Origin: Evernia prunastri
Taxonomy: Eukaryota; Ascomycota; Lecanoromycetes; Lecanorales; Parmeliaceae
DNA: 64,000 nucleotides
Assembly (NCBI GenBank): GCA_003184365.1
Contig: NKYR01000001.1
Location: 62,001 to 126,000, forward strand
Direction: 5' to 3'
Under the pieces are notes generated by a model that was not told where the DNA came from, ran no database searches, and was given only the letters and a program-made list of their open reading frames with translations. Positions 32,090-42,457 of the stretch are shown piece by piece (the first letter of the stretch is position 1; the number at the start of each line of letters is the position of its first letter). A program made the translations under genes and the position numbers.

Positions 32090-35003
32090 ATGCTACTCGA
32101 GTCGAGCATCACTAGCTTACCAGATGCGTCGACGTATTCGCCCCTTAGGAATCCCTTTGAACGTAAACGCGAAACACCAGCGTCCTCTCGATTTTTGGAA
32201 GGTAAGACCCAACCTCACTCACCCCCAGAGCGTTGGGATGGCCGGCGTTCGTCGCAGACAGTCGTTCCTCCATCATTTCGCCCACCAACATTCAGAAGAC
32301 AATATTCTGAGCTGCGGGATGTGTTGACGCCGTCCGGGATAATCGATTTTAAAATAAAGACTGCGACCAAGGCTAGAAGTGACAGACGTCGGGCTCTGAC
32401 CGCAAAGCCTGTTCAAGATGAAGTGAAAGAGCCAGGCTATGCGGTTCCTAACGAAGCAGCTGATGTTGTCGAAACCGATAACTCTACCAACAAAATTACT
32501 ACCGTGAGCAATGATACTTCTGCTCAGACCGCGTTGTTGGACGAGCAATTACAACATGAACTGGACACCAAATGGATTCTTAACCTCAGCATGCATTTCA
32601 GAGATAAGTCGGGTCGGGAAAAGTTTTTTGTCACATACGCCGAGACTCCTACGAAATGGAGGAGGCTCACAGTTTCCTGCGATTACCGTAACGCACCTCC
32701 CGATTCCTTGGAGCATGATCTAAAGGAACTTCACAATCAGCGAGACAGAAGTGCGATGATATATGAAGGGATACGTTCTTCCCTACCGGACATCCAGTTC
32801 TACGATACGGTCACGAACTTGAAGTTGGAGACACGCGAGGAAAGGCTCCACGTGCATGTCGCAGAGGATCTTAATGAGATCATTCAATTTCCAGCAGATC
32901 AATTGACGCGAAACGTTGGAGTGCCTAGGGTCCCTGAGTCCCAAATCCAATTGATATCACACATTTCAGGCTACATGTATAAGGTTCGAGTAGGGGAGGA
33001 TGAATTCATCCAAAAGGGGATACCAGGGCCGGATTCGGTGGACGATTTCCTGTACGAACTCAAGGCTTTGGAATCCTCGAGAGATTCTCATCACATCAAA
33101 TTAGAGGGTCTGGTGGTCAATGAAAAGCTCGATGTAATCAAAGGCTTGCTTATACGCTATGCAAAGCAGACACCTTTGGTCCATGGTCTAGAAGACATCA
33201 ACGACACACGAGCCGTTGTCGCTGATAGCGGAGGGAGCTCTGGAATGCCTATAGTTAACACGGTCGAGTATCTCGCTGCATTAGAACCAGGAGGAGTTGA
33301 TTTTCCATTGGCTGACGATCCTCTGTCTTTGACTCGTCAATCAAGAGACTTGTCGTTGCTGGGGCACTTCCAAGATTACGAATTTTCAAGGAGCACACAT
33401 CAGCTGGATCGAACCATGTCGGACATTTATCAAGACGAATTGTACGATCCAGGATTGGTCTCATCATCTCTCTCGTCGCAGCCGCTTCAACAACAACAAT
33501 CACAAGTGAAAGACACTATATCGACAACTCATACAAGTGTGTTGTCGGATCGACTGCGAAAGGCCAGCAATGAGCGAATGATAGCAACATCAGCATCAGT
33601 GAATGTCAGCGCTTCTCGACAACCAACACCGTTCAGACAGAACTCACCGTTTGCACCAGATGAGTTTTCGCACTCAGCTCCGAGCAGTCTTGCTGGAATG
33701 GGACAACAGCAACAGCTCGAGTCCAAGTTAGATGACCCATCTTCTCATAATGGTCATTTCCTCTCCCCAAAAACGATATCACCGAAAGAAGCTTTCTTGG
33801 ACTACCACGAGACTGAAGAAGAGCATGGAAGAACTCCGAAACATGCCACAGCAAATGCAGTTGATGTGCACATCCAGAAAGCTCGTCTTACCAAGTTCAA
33901 GCAGGGTCTGGTTGGTTTTGCGAATGGCGCGGATATAGCAGCCATGGCAGATACAGGATCAAGGAAGAACATAATATCGGCTTCTTACGCCAAAAAATTG
34001 GGACTAAAAGTTGAGGGTTCGCCGTCTCCGTTTAAAATCGGCAATGCGCAAAAGATTCAGTCCCTTGGTAAGCCTCATCTGTTTTTGGTCCTATCATTAG
34101 CAATTATGCGGACTCTCACTCGTTTGTCTTACAGGAACCGTATCTCTTCTTTGGGCCTTCGCTGAAAACCCGAAGGAGACCTTCTCAATTCTTTGTGACG
34201 TTTTGCCACGTTGCACCTATGATTTGATTCTAGGGAACGGATTTCTGAGCGCTACCGAAACCATGAGCAAGTTTCGCCATCGCTTGACCAAGTGTCTGTT
34301 TTCAGTGATCAACAACGTTCCGCAATTCGGCTTTCTAGGCGAGACATATCAGCGATTAGGAGGCTTTATCGCAGACGAACATGCAGTTCTTGCGATTCCC
34401 GACACCGGAGCGGATCGGAATGTCATGAGTCTACAATACGCGATTGATCATGGGCTCGAACTCAAGTCAGGTCCCAAGCATCGTGGATACCTCCAATTTG
34501 CTGATGGCAGCTTTGATGAGACTGTGGGACAAGTCGAAACGTACTGGACATTTGTATCTGGCGAACGAATCCCAGTCACTTTCGAGGTCTTGGAATACTG
34601 CTGCTCCGATGTCATCATTGGGGAAGATGTCCTGACCGAGTACAATGTCTTCCAGGAACACGCCGCATCCATCATTTCCGATGTGGCATTCGACAGTGAT
34701 TGCTACGAACTGGCCCCTTTCGACTTCGTCAATTCGTGGCAACGAGGCTGTGAAAAACTGATGGACAAGGTCGCCTTCAAGAAAGACTCTTCTCAGCGCA
34801 GACTCCCAGCTGCAGATGCCAAGTCCCAGGAGCAACATCGTCGAAACGTATGGAACCACAAGTACGACTTCGGAGCCAGTGCGACAACAGGCGAAAAAGA
34901 ACTGGAGTTGGCGCGAAGAGAACGCTACGAGTCTGGACAGTCGGTGCCGCAGGCACGGATGCCGATGATACCCAGTATCCCCACGTCGCAGTCTCGACGT
35001 TAG
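32090..35003 (+). CDS. Protein-kinase N-lobe fragment joined to two retropepsin-like domains
   Basis: Exons 32090-34067 and 34135-35003 give 948 residues. Residues 1-285 are basic and low in complexity, with some helical parts. Residues about 285-365 look like the N-lobe of a fungal protein kinase: ISGYMYKVRVGEDEFIQKGI (beta 2-3 with Lys), DDFLYELKALE (helix C with Glu), and LDVIKGLLIRYA (hinge region). No catalytic loop or DFG follows. After a Gln/Ser-rich linker come two aspartic-protease modules: DTGS at 621-624 with YDLILGNGFL, and DTGA at 749-752 with SDVIIGEDVL. In each, the Asp triad and the later ILG/IIG motif are the two signatures of the retropepsin fold. The tail is charged. No reverse transcriptase, integrase or repeat ends are nearby. 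The first ATG of the frame is used as the start; an upstream exon is possible. Confidence 0.8.
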
Positions 35004-35952
35004 CTCTCTACTCCAACCACTCTTCGTCGGACGTAGTGAACCCGGCGATGACTGTCCTTACTCTTTACATACACGTTGGCATGATTGGGATATATAATTT
35101 TTTTGGTTCCGGGATGTAGCAAGCGAAGCGCGTTCAATGAAGACTACGACGGAGTTCTACTTAGCTACACAGTTCTTGACTGAGATGATAACGACGTATT
35201 GAAATTTGATGATTCGACTCTCTCTTGCTTGGGCGGCGTTTTGCAACTTGATTTCTCTTATAATTTCCAGAGATCTACTTTATGTATTCACACCTACGTG
35301 ATTGCGTAGGTTCGAAAGGTGATACCATGGTGCTCAAAATTTGCAAAGCTCGTTGGCGTATATGTTTTCAGGGACCTCTAACAAGAGAGGCGGGTTTCAA
35401 TGACTCGAATGATTTAATTGTTTTGTGTGCTGACATCAAAGGGACTCGAATCCATGATCTTTGTCGGTACGCACTATCCGACGAAATTAATACGAGCCCT
35501 GCCAACGAACCGCTAAAATTGAATACGAAGTCCATGAGAGCGAACCTCAAAATCTTCCAAGCGAAACAACTCTCCGGTCAGAAATCTTGCAGTGTCCAAC
35601 TGCTAGCATTGTTTCAGCCTCAATGAAACTTTCGTATTCAGACTATTAGCTGGACGCGACACAAGGAGTAGTGCAGTCGCAATACTCGTCATTTTTGACT
35701 CGACTGATGCTATCTGCGCCAACATTTTCCTGATACTCAACGATGCTTTGGTCCGTTCCAACAGCTGCTTGCTCAAACATCTCGAGGGCAGATGAAGCAG
35801 CTAAGTGGACCAACCGATACGAAGTGCTTCGCCACTCCTATCATACCACTATTAAAGGTGTGGGTATTCTCGAGAGTGCGAATACAGTTCTTCAACAACA
35901 TCTTCTGTTTCCTGGATATCACTATAACCCGCCGCGACCATAAGCACGCAGC
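35004..35952. other. Intergenic with a tRNA-like relic
   Basis: Apart from the tRNA-like fragment on the minus strand near 35431-35495 I see no gene. Confidence 0.5.
35431..35495 (-). pseudogene. Possible degenerate tRNA fragment (arginine-tRNA-like)
   Basis: On the minus strand, GGATAGTGCGT looks like the 3' half of a tRNA D-arm. After a shortened middle it is followed by ATCATGGATTCGAGTCCC, close to a T-arm (B box). The anticodon arm seems to have lost about ten bases, and the acceptor stem does not pair well. It is at best a relic or a tRNA-derived short interspersed element. Confidence 0.3.
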
Positions 35953-36856
35953 ATGCGCACGTCAATCAGCTCATCCGCCCTGGCGATCATCGCTTGCTGT
36001 CTTGTTCCACTCTCAACCGCTGCAGCAGTCATACCTTCCAGCCGCGACATTTCCTTCTCTCGCCGAAGCAACCTGACGACTCCGAGTGCCCTGAAACTGA
36101 CCACTTCGGGCGCCCTGAACCTGACCACTTCGAGTGGCCTGAACCGGACTACTTCAAGTGCCCTGAACGTTTTGAATACGAACCCCAAACTCGGAGGATG
36201 GTGCAAATTCCATCTCTCTTATTATACATCTCAACAGCTGGGATTTAGCAGGTAATTTGTCTTCCATCATTTAACGCCCTGGGCCGTAAGAACATACATT
36301 TTATACCGCTCTGCGTCTTTTCTGAATCCAGATTCACGGCTTTAGATGTCCGCTCACAATGTTCGCTGCATTTCAGTTTCCAATTTCATCTCTACGATTC
36401 CGACGGCGCCGGAATTGCCTTCGGCCAACCGACTGAACAGCTACGATACAACTGGGGCGACGGATACGGCAACGACAACTGGAACCAGCCCCCTCTGCAT
36501 TTCGGATCACGGCTCCCGTACGACATCACGGTGCTCCCCCACCCTCAGGAGAATCTAACATGGGCATACAATGAATTTTCCATGACGATCCCGTAAGTGC
36601 CTTTTGCTCCACGCCCGCGTGTCCCTGATGACGATTTGGATTTGCTAAAACAAAGGACTTCAACAGCGCACCGGCTCTCTGCACTGGCAAGGACCAGAAG
36701 CCGATCACGGTTGGTACGGACCCGGTTGTGCTGTCTGTGGGCTGCTTTCAGAACACGGGGAGCTACAAGCGGGCGTTGGCGCCCGATGATCCTTACGAGC
36801 CTACGCAGCGCAAGTATGGGGTCAGGTCTGAGATCGATGGGGGCTGGAGCTGTTAG
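35953..36856 (+). CDS. Secreted protein with N-terminal Thr/Ser/Leu repeats, unknown function
   Basis: Exons 35953-36251, 36332-36592 and 36667-36856 join in frame to 249 residues. The signal peptide is MRTSISSSALAIIACCLVPLSTAAA. Next come four imperfect repeats of about ten residues (PSALKLTTSG, ALNLTTSS, GLNRTTSS, ALNVLN) with N-glycosylation sites. The rest looks folded, with four cysteines (GGWCKF, RSQCSL, ALCTGK, VGCFQN) plus the final Cys of GGWSC at the stop. A block rich in Asn, Trp and Gly (NWGDGYGNDNWNQPP) lies in exon 2. The third exon is entered through ACTTCAACAG, not the nearer CAAAG, because only that keeps frame. I do not recognise the family. Confidence 0.72.
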
Positions 36857-37319
36857 TTTGGACAAAAGGCACGCTGAGAAGCTGACAGTGGTCGGTTATG
36901 GATCCATGATACTGCTCTACTTCGTACTATAACCCTACCTTTTAAAGATGAAGAGTTGTTCGTACTGCAACTTGCATTAGTATTCTCAGCTACGTTGTCG
37001 CGCTTGGTCGCACAATCAATCTTAACCCAAGTCCGAAGCTCGCTTAATAGGTTGATCTTTCAGGTTGAGCTTACATCACGCACTACTCAAGTCAACGCTC
37101 GATGTCCTGGTTACTGGATCGATAGTTATTCCTATTTCTATTATCACTAATCCTAATTCATGAACTACAAGATCTCCCGTTCGGAATCATTCGAAATCAT
37201 TGAACCTTTGCAATCAGCACCTCATCATCGATATCGATACTAATAGCGTCCATCAACTCAATTGCTTTCCCTACTGCGGCGTCTACCTTTGCCGTAAATG
37301 AAGCGAGGCTACGCTGTGA
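36857..37319. other. Convergent intergenic region
   Basis: No gene or repeat is seen between the two convergent secreted-protein genes. Confidence 0.5.
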
Positions 37320-39431
37320 TTATCCCGGACCAGCAAAAACCCCGAATTGGAACTCTGGTGCGTATACTAATTTCGTTGAAGATGGTGAAGGCGACGGCGG
37401 CGGCGGCGGTGGTGGTGGTGGTGGTGGAGGAGGAGGCGGTTGGGGAGTTGGCGAAGGCGGCGATGGAAGTAAGGGAGGCACTGGAGGAGATGAAGACCGC
37501 GGGGACGATGGCGGGGACGAGGGCGGAGGCTTTGATAGAGGTAACGTTTGGGCAGAAAGCCTTCGATGAGTCGCTGTGATTGAGGAGGGTGGGTGTAGAG
37601 AAGTGACGTGTTGTTCTGTCGAGGATGAGCGTGGAGACTTAGATGCAGCCGGTACTGATGGTGAAGATGAAGATAGAGCAGACGAGCTGTGTTTGGAATG
37701 TGCTGACGTTTGAGATCGCGTGACCCGGACAGCAGCCGCAGTGGCCGTGGAGGATTGCGAAGCCGACGCTAGATGTGAAGATGAAGATGATGATAAGGCA
37801 TCGGTTCCGGTAGACGGAAGTGAGGGTGGTGAAGAGGGCAGACCGGCTGGACCTTTCAGAGGGCTATGGGACGCAGATGGTTGGGTAAACAAGACTGGAG
37901 ATGAAGCTGAAGGTGGTAAAGAAGGACTTGGACGCTCCAATGATTTGATAGGTAGTGAAGAAGATAGCTGAGAAACCGAAGGTAGCAGATTCGATGACGG
38001 CGATACAAACGAGGCCAAACGGTCAACGCCGCTCGTTAGAGACTGCGAAGAAACGCCGAGGGTCGGTTTGAAGGCAAGAGAAGGGCTCGAAAATCGAGTG
38101 CTGGACAACGAAGTCATTTTAGACGGAGGATTGGAGTTCACGCTGCTTGTACGTTTGGCTGATGATGGTCCGAAAGCGCTCGGCGGCGTAACGAATGCAC
38201 TTTGACGGCTGTAAGGAAGAGTCGGACCTGTCATGGGAGAGGCCAGAGGTGTCAGACCGTCCGGTCCGAAACCGAAAGGGAAATCTGTGGGTTCCAGAAG
38301 TGCACAGGCATCGTCAGAAGCCTGTGTTGCTGTCGTGGATCCCGTTGTCGGACTTGTCATGGGAGAGGCCAAAGGTGTCATGCCATCCGGTCCGAAGCCA
38401 AAGGGGAAATCTGTGGGTTCCAGAAGCGCGCAGGCCTCAACAGAAGCCTGTGATGCTGACGTCGAAGCCTGTGACGCTGACGTCGATCCCGTTGTCGGAC
38501 CTGTAGTAGGAGAGGCCAAAGGTGTCATGCCATCCGGTCCGAAGCCGAAAGGGAAATCTGTTGGTTCCAGAAGCGCACAGGCCTCGTCGGAAGCCTGTGA
38601 TGCTGTCGTGGTTCCTGTTGTCGGAGAGTGCGTTGTAGATGATGGTATCGTGGAGGAAGATGTTGAGGGCGCGGACTTTGTTGGGTCTGGATGCGACGGC
38701 TCTGGCTTCGATGGCTCGGGGTCTTTGGGATCAAGTTTCGCAGGATCAGGTGTCTTCGGATCAGGCTTCTTCGGATCAGGTTTCGTAGGGTCGGCATCAC
38801 TTGGATCGGGATTATCAGACGGTGGAGCCTTGGGATCCGGGTCCTGCTCGCCCTCCGTGACCGGTTGTTCCGAGCGTCCGTGCGGGCAGATGATACAAGG
38901 TATATGAAATTTGGGGACTTTGCGAAACTTTGGGAATTGGAACGAAACGCTTGGTAGCTTCGGTAGGTTCCAAAGAACGATAGCCCCGCCAGTTCCACCG
39001 CAGTACTTACACCCAACAATCACCGGGAGTACCGTAGCACTGCTGGACCCTGGAGGCGTCGTTGTGATCAGCGTGTTGGCAGTCCAGAGTGTGTTCGTGG
39101 TTGCTTGGGTAGAGAAATCGGGCGGAGGAACTGTCATTGTTGATACAATAATCAGAGCTCCAGTTGACGAGGTTGGAGCCGGTGTTTGAAATGGATGGCC
39201 CGTTCCAGAAGACGACGTTTTATGTGGAGCGGACTTTGATAGAGGCGGTTGCACGGAGATGGAAGTGAAGTTGTGGTAAGGTGCCAAATTTTGCACAGTG
39301 CTGTCCGCAATTGGGCCGCTTTGATGCTGAGATATGCTCATTGGCGTGTTTAGGAAACCTGCTGGTATCGAGGATGTTGCCTGAGCGTACAAACCCAGGC
39401 CGAAAGGTAGGATCAGATACAATAGCTCCAT
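37320..39431 (-). CDS. Secreted Ser/Pro/Thr-rich repeat protein
   Basis: An intronless frame of 703 residues begins with a signal peptide (MELLYLILPFGLGLYAQATSS). There is a small segment with cysteines (VGCKYCGGTGG, IPCIICPHG) near residues 150-195. Then comes a run of Asp-Pro repeats (DPTKPDPKKPDPKTPDP). Next are three copies of a 42-residue unit containing EACALLEPTDFPFGFGPDG. A long Ser/Pro-rich region follows, then an unbroken run of prolines and a short end (VYAPEFQFGVFAGPG). No GPI signal is seen. The composition fits a heavily O-glycosylated wall or adhesion protein; the cysteine in each 42-residue unit could cross-link chains. Function unknown. Confidence 0.7.
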   Translation of the reverse strand: MELLYLILPFGLGLYAQATSSIPAGFLNTPMSISQHQSGPIADSTVQNLAPYHNFTSISVQPPLSKSAPHKTSSSGTGHPFQTPAPTSSTGALIIVSTMTVPPPDFSTQATTNTLWTANTLITTTPPGSSSATVLPVIVGCKYCGGTGGAIVLWNLPKLPSVSFQFPKFRKVPKFHIPCIICPHGRSEQPVTEGEQDPDPKAPPSDNPDPSDADPTKPDPKKPDPKTPDPAKLDPKDPEPSKPEPSHPDPTKSAPSTSSSTIPSSTTHSPTTGTTTASQASDEACALLEPTDFPFGFGPDGMTPLASPTTGPTTGSTSASQASTSASQASVEACALLEPTDFPFGFGPDGMTPLASPMTSPTTGSTTATQASDDACALLEPTDFPFGFGPDGLTPLASPMTGPTLPYSRQSAFVTPPSAFGPSSAKRTSSVNSNPPSKMTSLSSTRFSSPSLAFKPTLGVSSQSLTSGVDRLASFVSPSSNLLPSVSQLSSSLPIKSLERPSPSLPPSASSPVLFTQPSASHSPLKGPAGLPSSPPSLPSTGTDALSSSSSSHLASASQSSTATAAAVRVTRSQTSAHSKHSSSALSSSSPSVPAASKSPRSSSTEQHVTSLHPPSSITATHRRLSAQTLPLSKPPPSSPPSSPRSSSPPVPPLLPSPPSPTPQPPPPPPPPPPPPPPPSPSPSSTKLVYAPEFQFGVFAGPG
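38235..38620 (-). repeat. 126-bp coding repeat, three copies
   Basis: The core ATCCGGTCCGAA-like word recurs at 38257, 38383 and 38530. The first spacing is 126 bp (42 codons). The second is 147 bp because of a 21-bp internal duplication near 38450-38480 (GCCTGTGAYGCTGACGTCGA twice). All lengths are multiples of three, so the frame is kept. The copies are very similar at the DNA level, which points to recent expansion or gene conversion. Confidence 0.8.
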
Positions 39432-40286
39432 GATCGGGACGGGATAGGGCGATTTTCAGACGGCAAAGAGGAGACTATATCAAATCGTACAGGGTAGAAC
39501 TCTGGTCATGAACATGGAAAATAGCAAGAGGAAGCAAGACATTTGTATTCGAAAGCACCAGAGAATGTTAGAGCAGTGTAGCTTAGACATCGGTTCCTAA
39601 CCCATCCACTCCATCACTACCTTACGCATTGCACCACCCCACGCATAGGTGTATGACACAAATTTTCTGATCCTTTCCCGTTTCACGATCATGCTTCATC
39701 GGCGTCGCATGCGGAATATTCCGGAAGAATGACACATGATGAGCAACCAGCGACGCCTGTTGTGAAAGCCACTTTTCTCGCATCCTCGCTTTGATATTCC
39801 TATCACAAGCTTCACTTTCTTACGCACGTTTGATCCTTTTGCTCGAGCTATGGATAAGCTGAATGAATGGATGGTCGGTTCCTTTTACCTTTTGTGCTGG
39901 CAAGAGGAGCAACGTTTGTGGCAGCTCATCCTTGCCGCCATGCGATACCGCCTTTCGCGCTAATGTCAGCGTCCTCTTTGCCAACGTCGTATGTATGCCG
40001 TAATTAAGGGATATGGTCTACGGCGGGGAGGGGGGGATGCCCACTTTTGCAGTTGTTCAGCTGAGGCTTGCGCTAGATGTGTTTCGTATCATAGCTTACG
40101 TAAGGTAGCTGAATTCTCACCTCTTTTCCTAACCAAGGACCTGTACAACACTTCCTACGGTACTGTGTACGAATAGCGTACCCTGTGAACTTACACAAAG
40201 GGCAAAACAAAGTCCGCTCACTTGCCCTACAATCATAAGACTCATTAAATTCTATTCAACGCGAGTCGATCTTGAAAATAGCTACG
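39432..40286. other. Divergent intergenic region
   Basis: This should contain promoters for the repeat protein (left) and the ankyrin gene (right). No coding sequence is recognised. Confidence 0.5.
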
Positions 40287-41111
40287 ATGTCGGGATTACA
40301 AACGCAGGAGACTCTAAACACATCCTCACCTAGAGACCGGTTCCTCGAAGCATGCAGAGACGGCTATCTATCAAGGACAGACGCCATGTCCCTCACAAGT
40401 GACCAGGATATGTCAACACGAAGCCTGGGTCTCAAATCAGCGGTGGAAAACGGCCATTTCAATGTAGTTCGGTATCTCCTTGAGATCGAACCTGCAATCG
40501 ACGTGGGTTGGGAGATCGCGAGGTCCGCCGCTCATGGTGACTTGGTCATCTATCGACTCCTGCACTCCAAATATCCGGACATGCCCAAATGGTCCTTCGG
40601 TAGAATGGGAGATTCCGTACTTACTGCGGTGCGGAATGGTAACACTGAAATGCTTACGTATATCCTGGAGAAAGGTGGCGACCCCGGCCGGACGCCAGAA
40701 TGCAATCGCGACGCCTACATCTTTACGCCTATCGAGGTTTCGGCTCTAATAGACAATGATGAGGCTGCCAGGATACTTGTCAAACACGGGGCTACTTTCA
40801 AAGCCACGGAAGCTTTAGAGATTGCGGCATCACGGGGCCAACTGAAGATGGTTCGATGTTATATTGAGCTAGGAGCCGAAATCAACTACGTTCGTGGATT
40901 ACGGGATCCGTTCTGGGATGATTGCACCGATGGATGCACCGGTCCCCTTCATGCTGCAGCGAAAAACGGTCACCGTGAGGTTGTAGAGGTGCTACTAGCG
41001 CACGGTGCAGATCCACACCTGCAAGATGTTTCTGGATTGACCGCGATAGATGCTGCTCGAGGCGCTGGCAATGAGGATATCCTTCATCTACTTGTGAAGG
41101 CTGAGAAATAG
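40287..41111 (+). CDS. Ankyrin-repeat protein
   Basis: A single exon of 274 residues starts at the ATG at 40287. Five or more ankyrin repeats fill the chain: GLKSAVENGHFNVVRYLLEI, ARSAAHGDLVIYRLLHS, VLTAVRNGNTEMLTYILEKG, EALEIAASRGQLKMVRCYIELG and PLHAAAKNGHREVVEVLLAHG. The last is closest to consensus (GADPHLQDVSGLTAIDAARG). There is no other domain. Stand-alone ankyrin genes of this kind are abundant in fungi and usually of unknown role; some are fragments of NLR genes. This one has no ATPase next to it. Confidence 0.85.
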   Translation: MSGLQTQETLNTSSPRDRFLEACRDGYLSRTDAMSLTSDQDMSTRSLGLKSAVENGHFNVVRYLLEIEPAIDVGWEIARSAAHGDLVIYRLLHSKYPDMPKWSFGRMGDSVLTAVRNGNTEMLTYILEKGGDPGRTPECNRDAYIFTPIEVSALIDNDEAARILVKHGATFKATEALEIAASRGQLKMVRCYIELGAEINYVRGLRDPFWDDCTDGCTGPLHAAAKNGHREVVEVLLAHGADPHLQDVSGLTAIDAARGAGNEDILHLLVKAEK

Positions 41112-41773
41112 GCTTGGTCAGTCCAAATAACTGATACGCTGAATGTACGAGAAAGACGTCAAATTGGATGCAATTTTCAAATTCTCTCTTCCGGTATTCA
41201 TGGTCGTACCGCTTAGGTTGCATGTAGGCGGTGCGGTTACCCGTCCGCTGTGCCTCGCAGGATTGGTTGAAACGTTATAACAGCTACATTTCTCAACCAT
41301 ACACAATGTGTCTATCAGTAATTTGAAGTTCTGTCGGCAGTTTCAGCATCTCCGAACTAATGACGTTGACACCCTACGTTGGATCCCCCGGAAAAAGTGC
41401 GGTTCCAGTAGCAAAATCTCATCAGATGCAAGTCGAGGCGGATAACCAAGGTAAAAGCCTATTAACGACAGACGCAGAAGTTGGCATCGCTCCTCATGGA
41501 TCCAATGAAACGATGGGGGCACGACTGTGTCAGCTTGTTGCAAGCTTCTGCCTTGGCGCATTCACATCATGGTGCATTGGACATATAAAAGCTCCTACGA
41601 TCCAGATTGACTCACGCTCTACAGTCTGCTCTATCTGTCCCTCTTTCTCTGTGCTCTCACCCTCGATACCTTGCTCGATAGGTAGAAGCCGGACTTGTCT
41701 GTATCATTTTCTGCACACGTACAATCGTAAATCATCGGCAAAGAAGTAACTCGACCTCAGCGACCTAGCCAAG
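41112..41773. other. Intergenic, promoter of the 41774 gene
   Basis: This contains the TATA box at 41584. A plus-strand frame across 41360-41749 has no recognised feature and covers the promoter, so I do not call it a gene. Confidence 0.5.
41584..41590 (+). promoter_or_regulatory. TATA box of the 41774 gene
   Basis: TATAAAA lies about 185 bp before the ATG at 41774, with a CT-rich stretch (41620-41690) between, a common fungal core-promoter layout. Confidence 0.5.
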
Positions 41774-42457
41774 ATGAGGGCATGCCCATCTTCCGCCATA
41801 GGCGTCATGCTTCTGCATCTCCTCGCTCTTGCCATCCTGGGACTTCCATATCCCTCCCAGGATCGATTGGCAGCAGCGTCACCATTGCACCAAGCCGAAC
41901 AGTCCGAGACCTCAGCCTCAATCTACAGCGCCTCCCTCCACACCAACCATCTATTCGCAAGAACCAAAGTGGAATCGACAGACGAAATCGTAGCATTGAT
42001 CGACAAGCACGGCCAAGTCGGCAAGGCGCCCTCCGTCTTCTGGACCTCCTTTTACGAATACCCCGGCCCAGCGGCCTACGGCAAAGTGAGACAGTGGGGC
42101 AACCAAAGGTTCGGCAACCGCTGCAACTACAAACTCTACACGGACCTAATGGCCGACACCGATTACCGGCAGATGATGTCCGTGTCGCGCACCGGCGAAG
42201 AGCAGGACTTGCTGATCCGGCACATGTCGAAAGCGTTCGCGCGCAGGTCGAAAGGGACGGTGTACGTGTTGATACCGGAAGGGAAGCAGCCGGGCGATGA
42301 TTCGGTGTGGAAGGTTTGGGAGGCGCCGACGCTCACGAGGAGGCCGGACTGGGTGGAGGAGATCATCCGGGTGGACTATCCTTCTGGAAAGGAACAGTCC
42401 TTGTGGAAGAGAGGCCAGCCCGCCTTGTATCAACCGGCGCCACCTGGGAAAATGTGA
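41774..42457 (+). CDS. Secreted protein of a recurrent fungal type, function unknown
   Basis: A single exon encodes 227 residues with an N-terminal signal sequence (about residues 1-30, hydrophobic core MLLHLLALAILGLPY). The mature part looks folded: VFWTSFYEYPGPAAYG, then FGNRCNYKLYTDLM with the only clear cysteine, then RHMSKAFARRSKGTVYVLIPEG, then WKVWEAPTLTRRPDWVEEIIRVD. The pattern of a helix ending in AFA..S.GTVYVL, followed by W..EAPTLTR and I.RVD, is one I associate with uncharacterised secreted proteins in many ascomycetes. I cannot give an activity. A strong TATA box and CT-rich leader suggest high, regulated expression. Confidence 0.7.
   Translation: MRACPSSAIGVMLLHLLALAILGLPYPSQDRLAAASPLHQAEQSETSASIYSASLHTNHLFARTKVESTDEIVALIDKHGQVGKAPSVFWTSFYEYPGPAAYGKVRQWGNQRFGNRCNYKLYTDLMADTDYRQMMSVSRTGEEQDLLIRHMSKAFARRSKGTVYVLIPEGKQPGDDSVWKVWEAPTLTRRPDWVEEIIRVDYPSGKEQSLWKRGQPALYQPAPPGKM

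Noticed and set aside
32090..35003. The retropepsin gene as part of a live retrotransposon
   Set aside because: No reverse transcriptase, RNase H, integrase, primer site or terminal repeats were seen on either side.
35282..35626. Plus-strand frame of 114 residues
   Set aside because: No signal peptide or motif; it covers the tRNA-like relic.
38235..38620. Repeat array considered as CRISPR-like
   Set aside because: Repeats are coding, in frame and in a eukaryotic gene; spacing and unit length do not fit.
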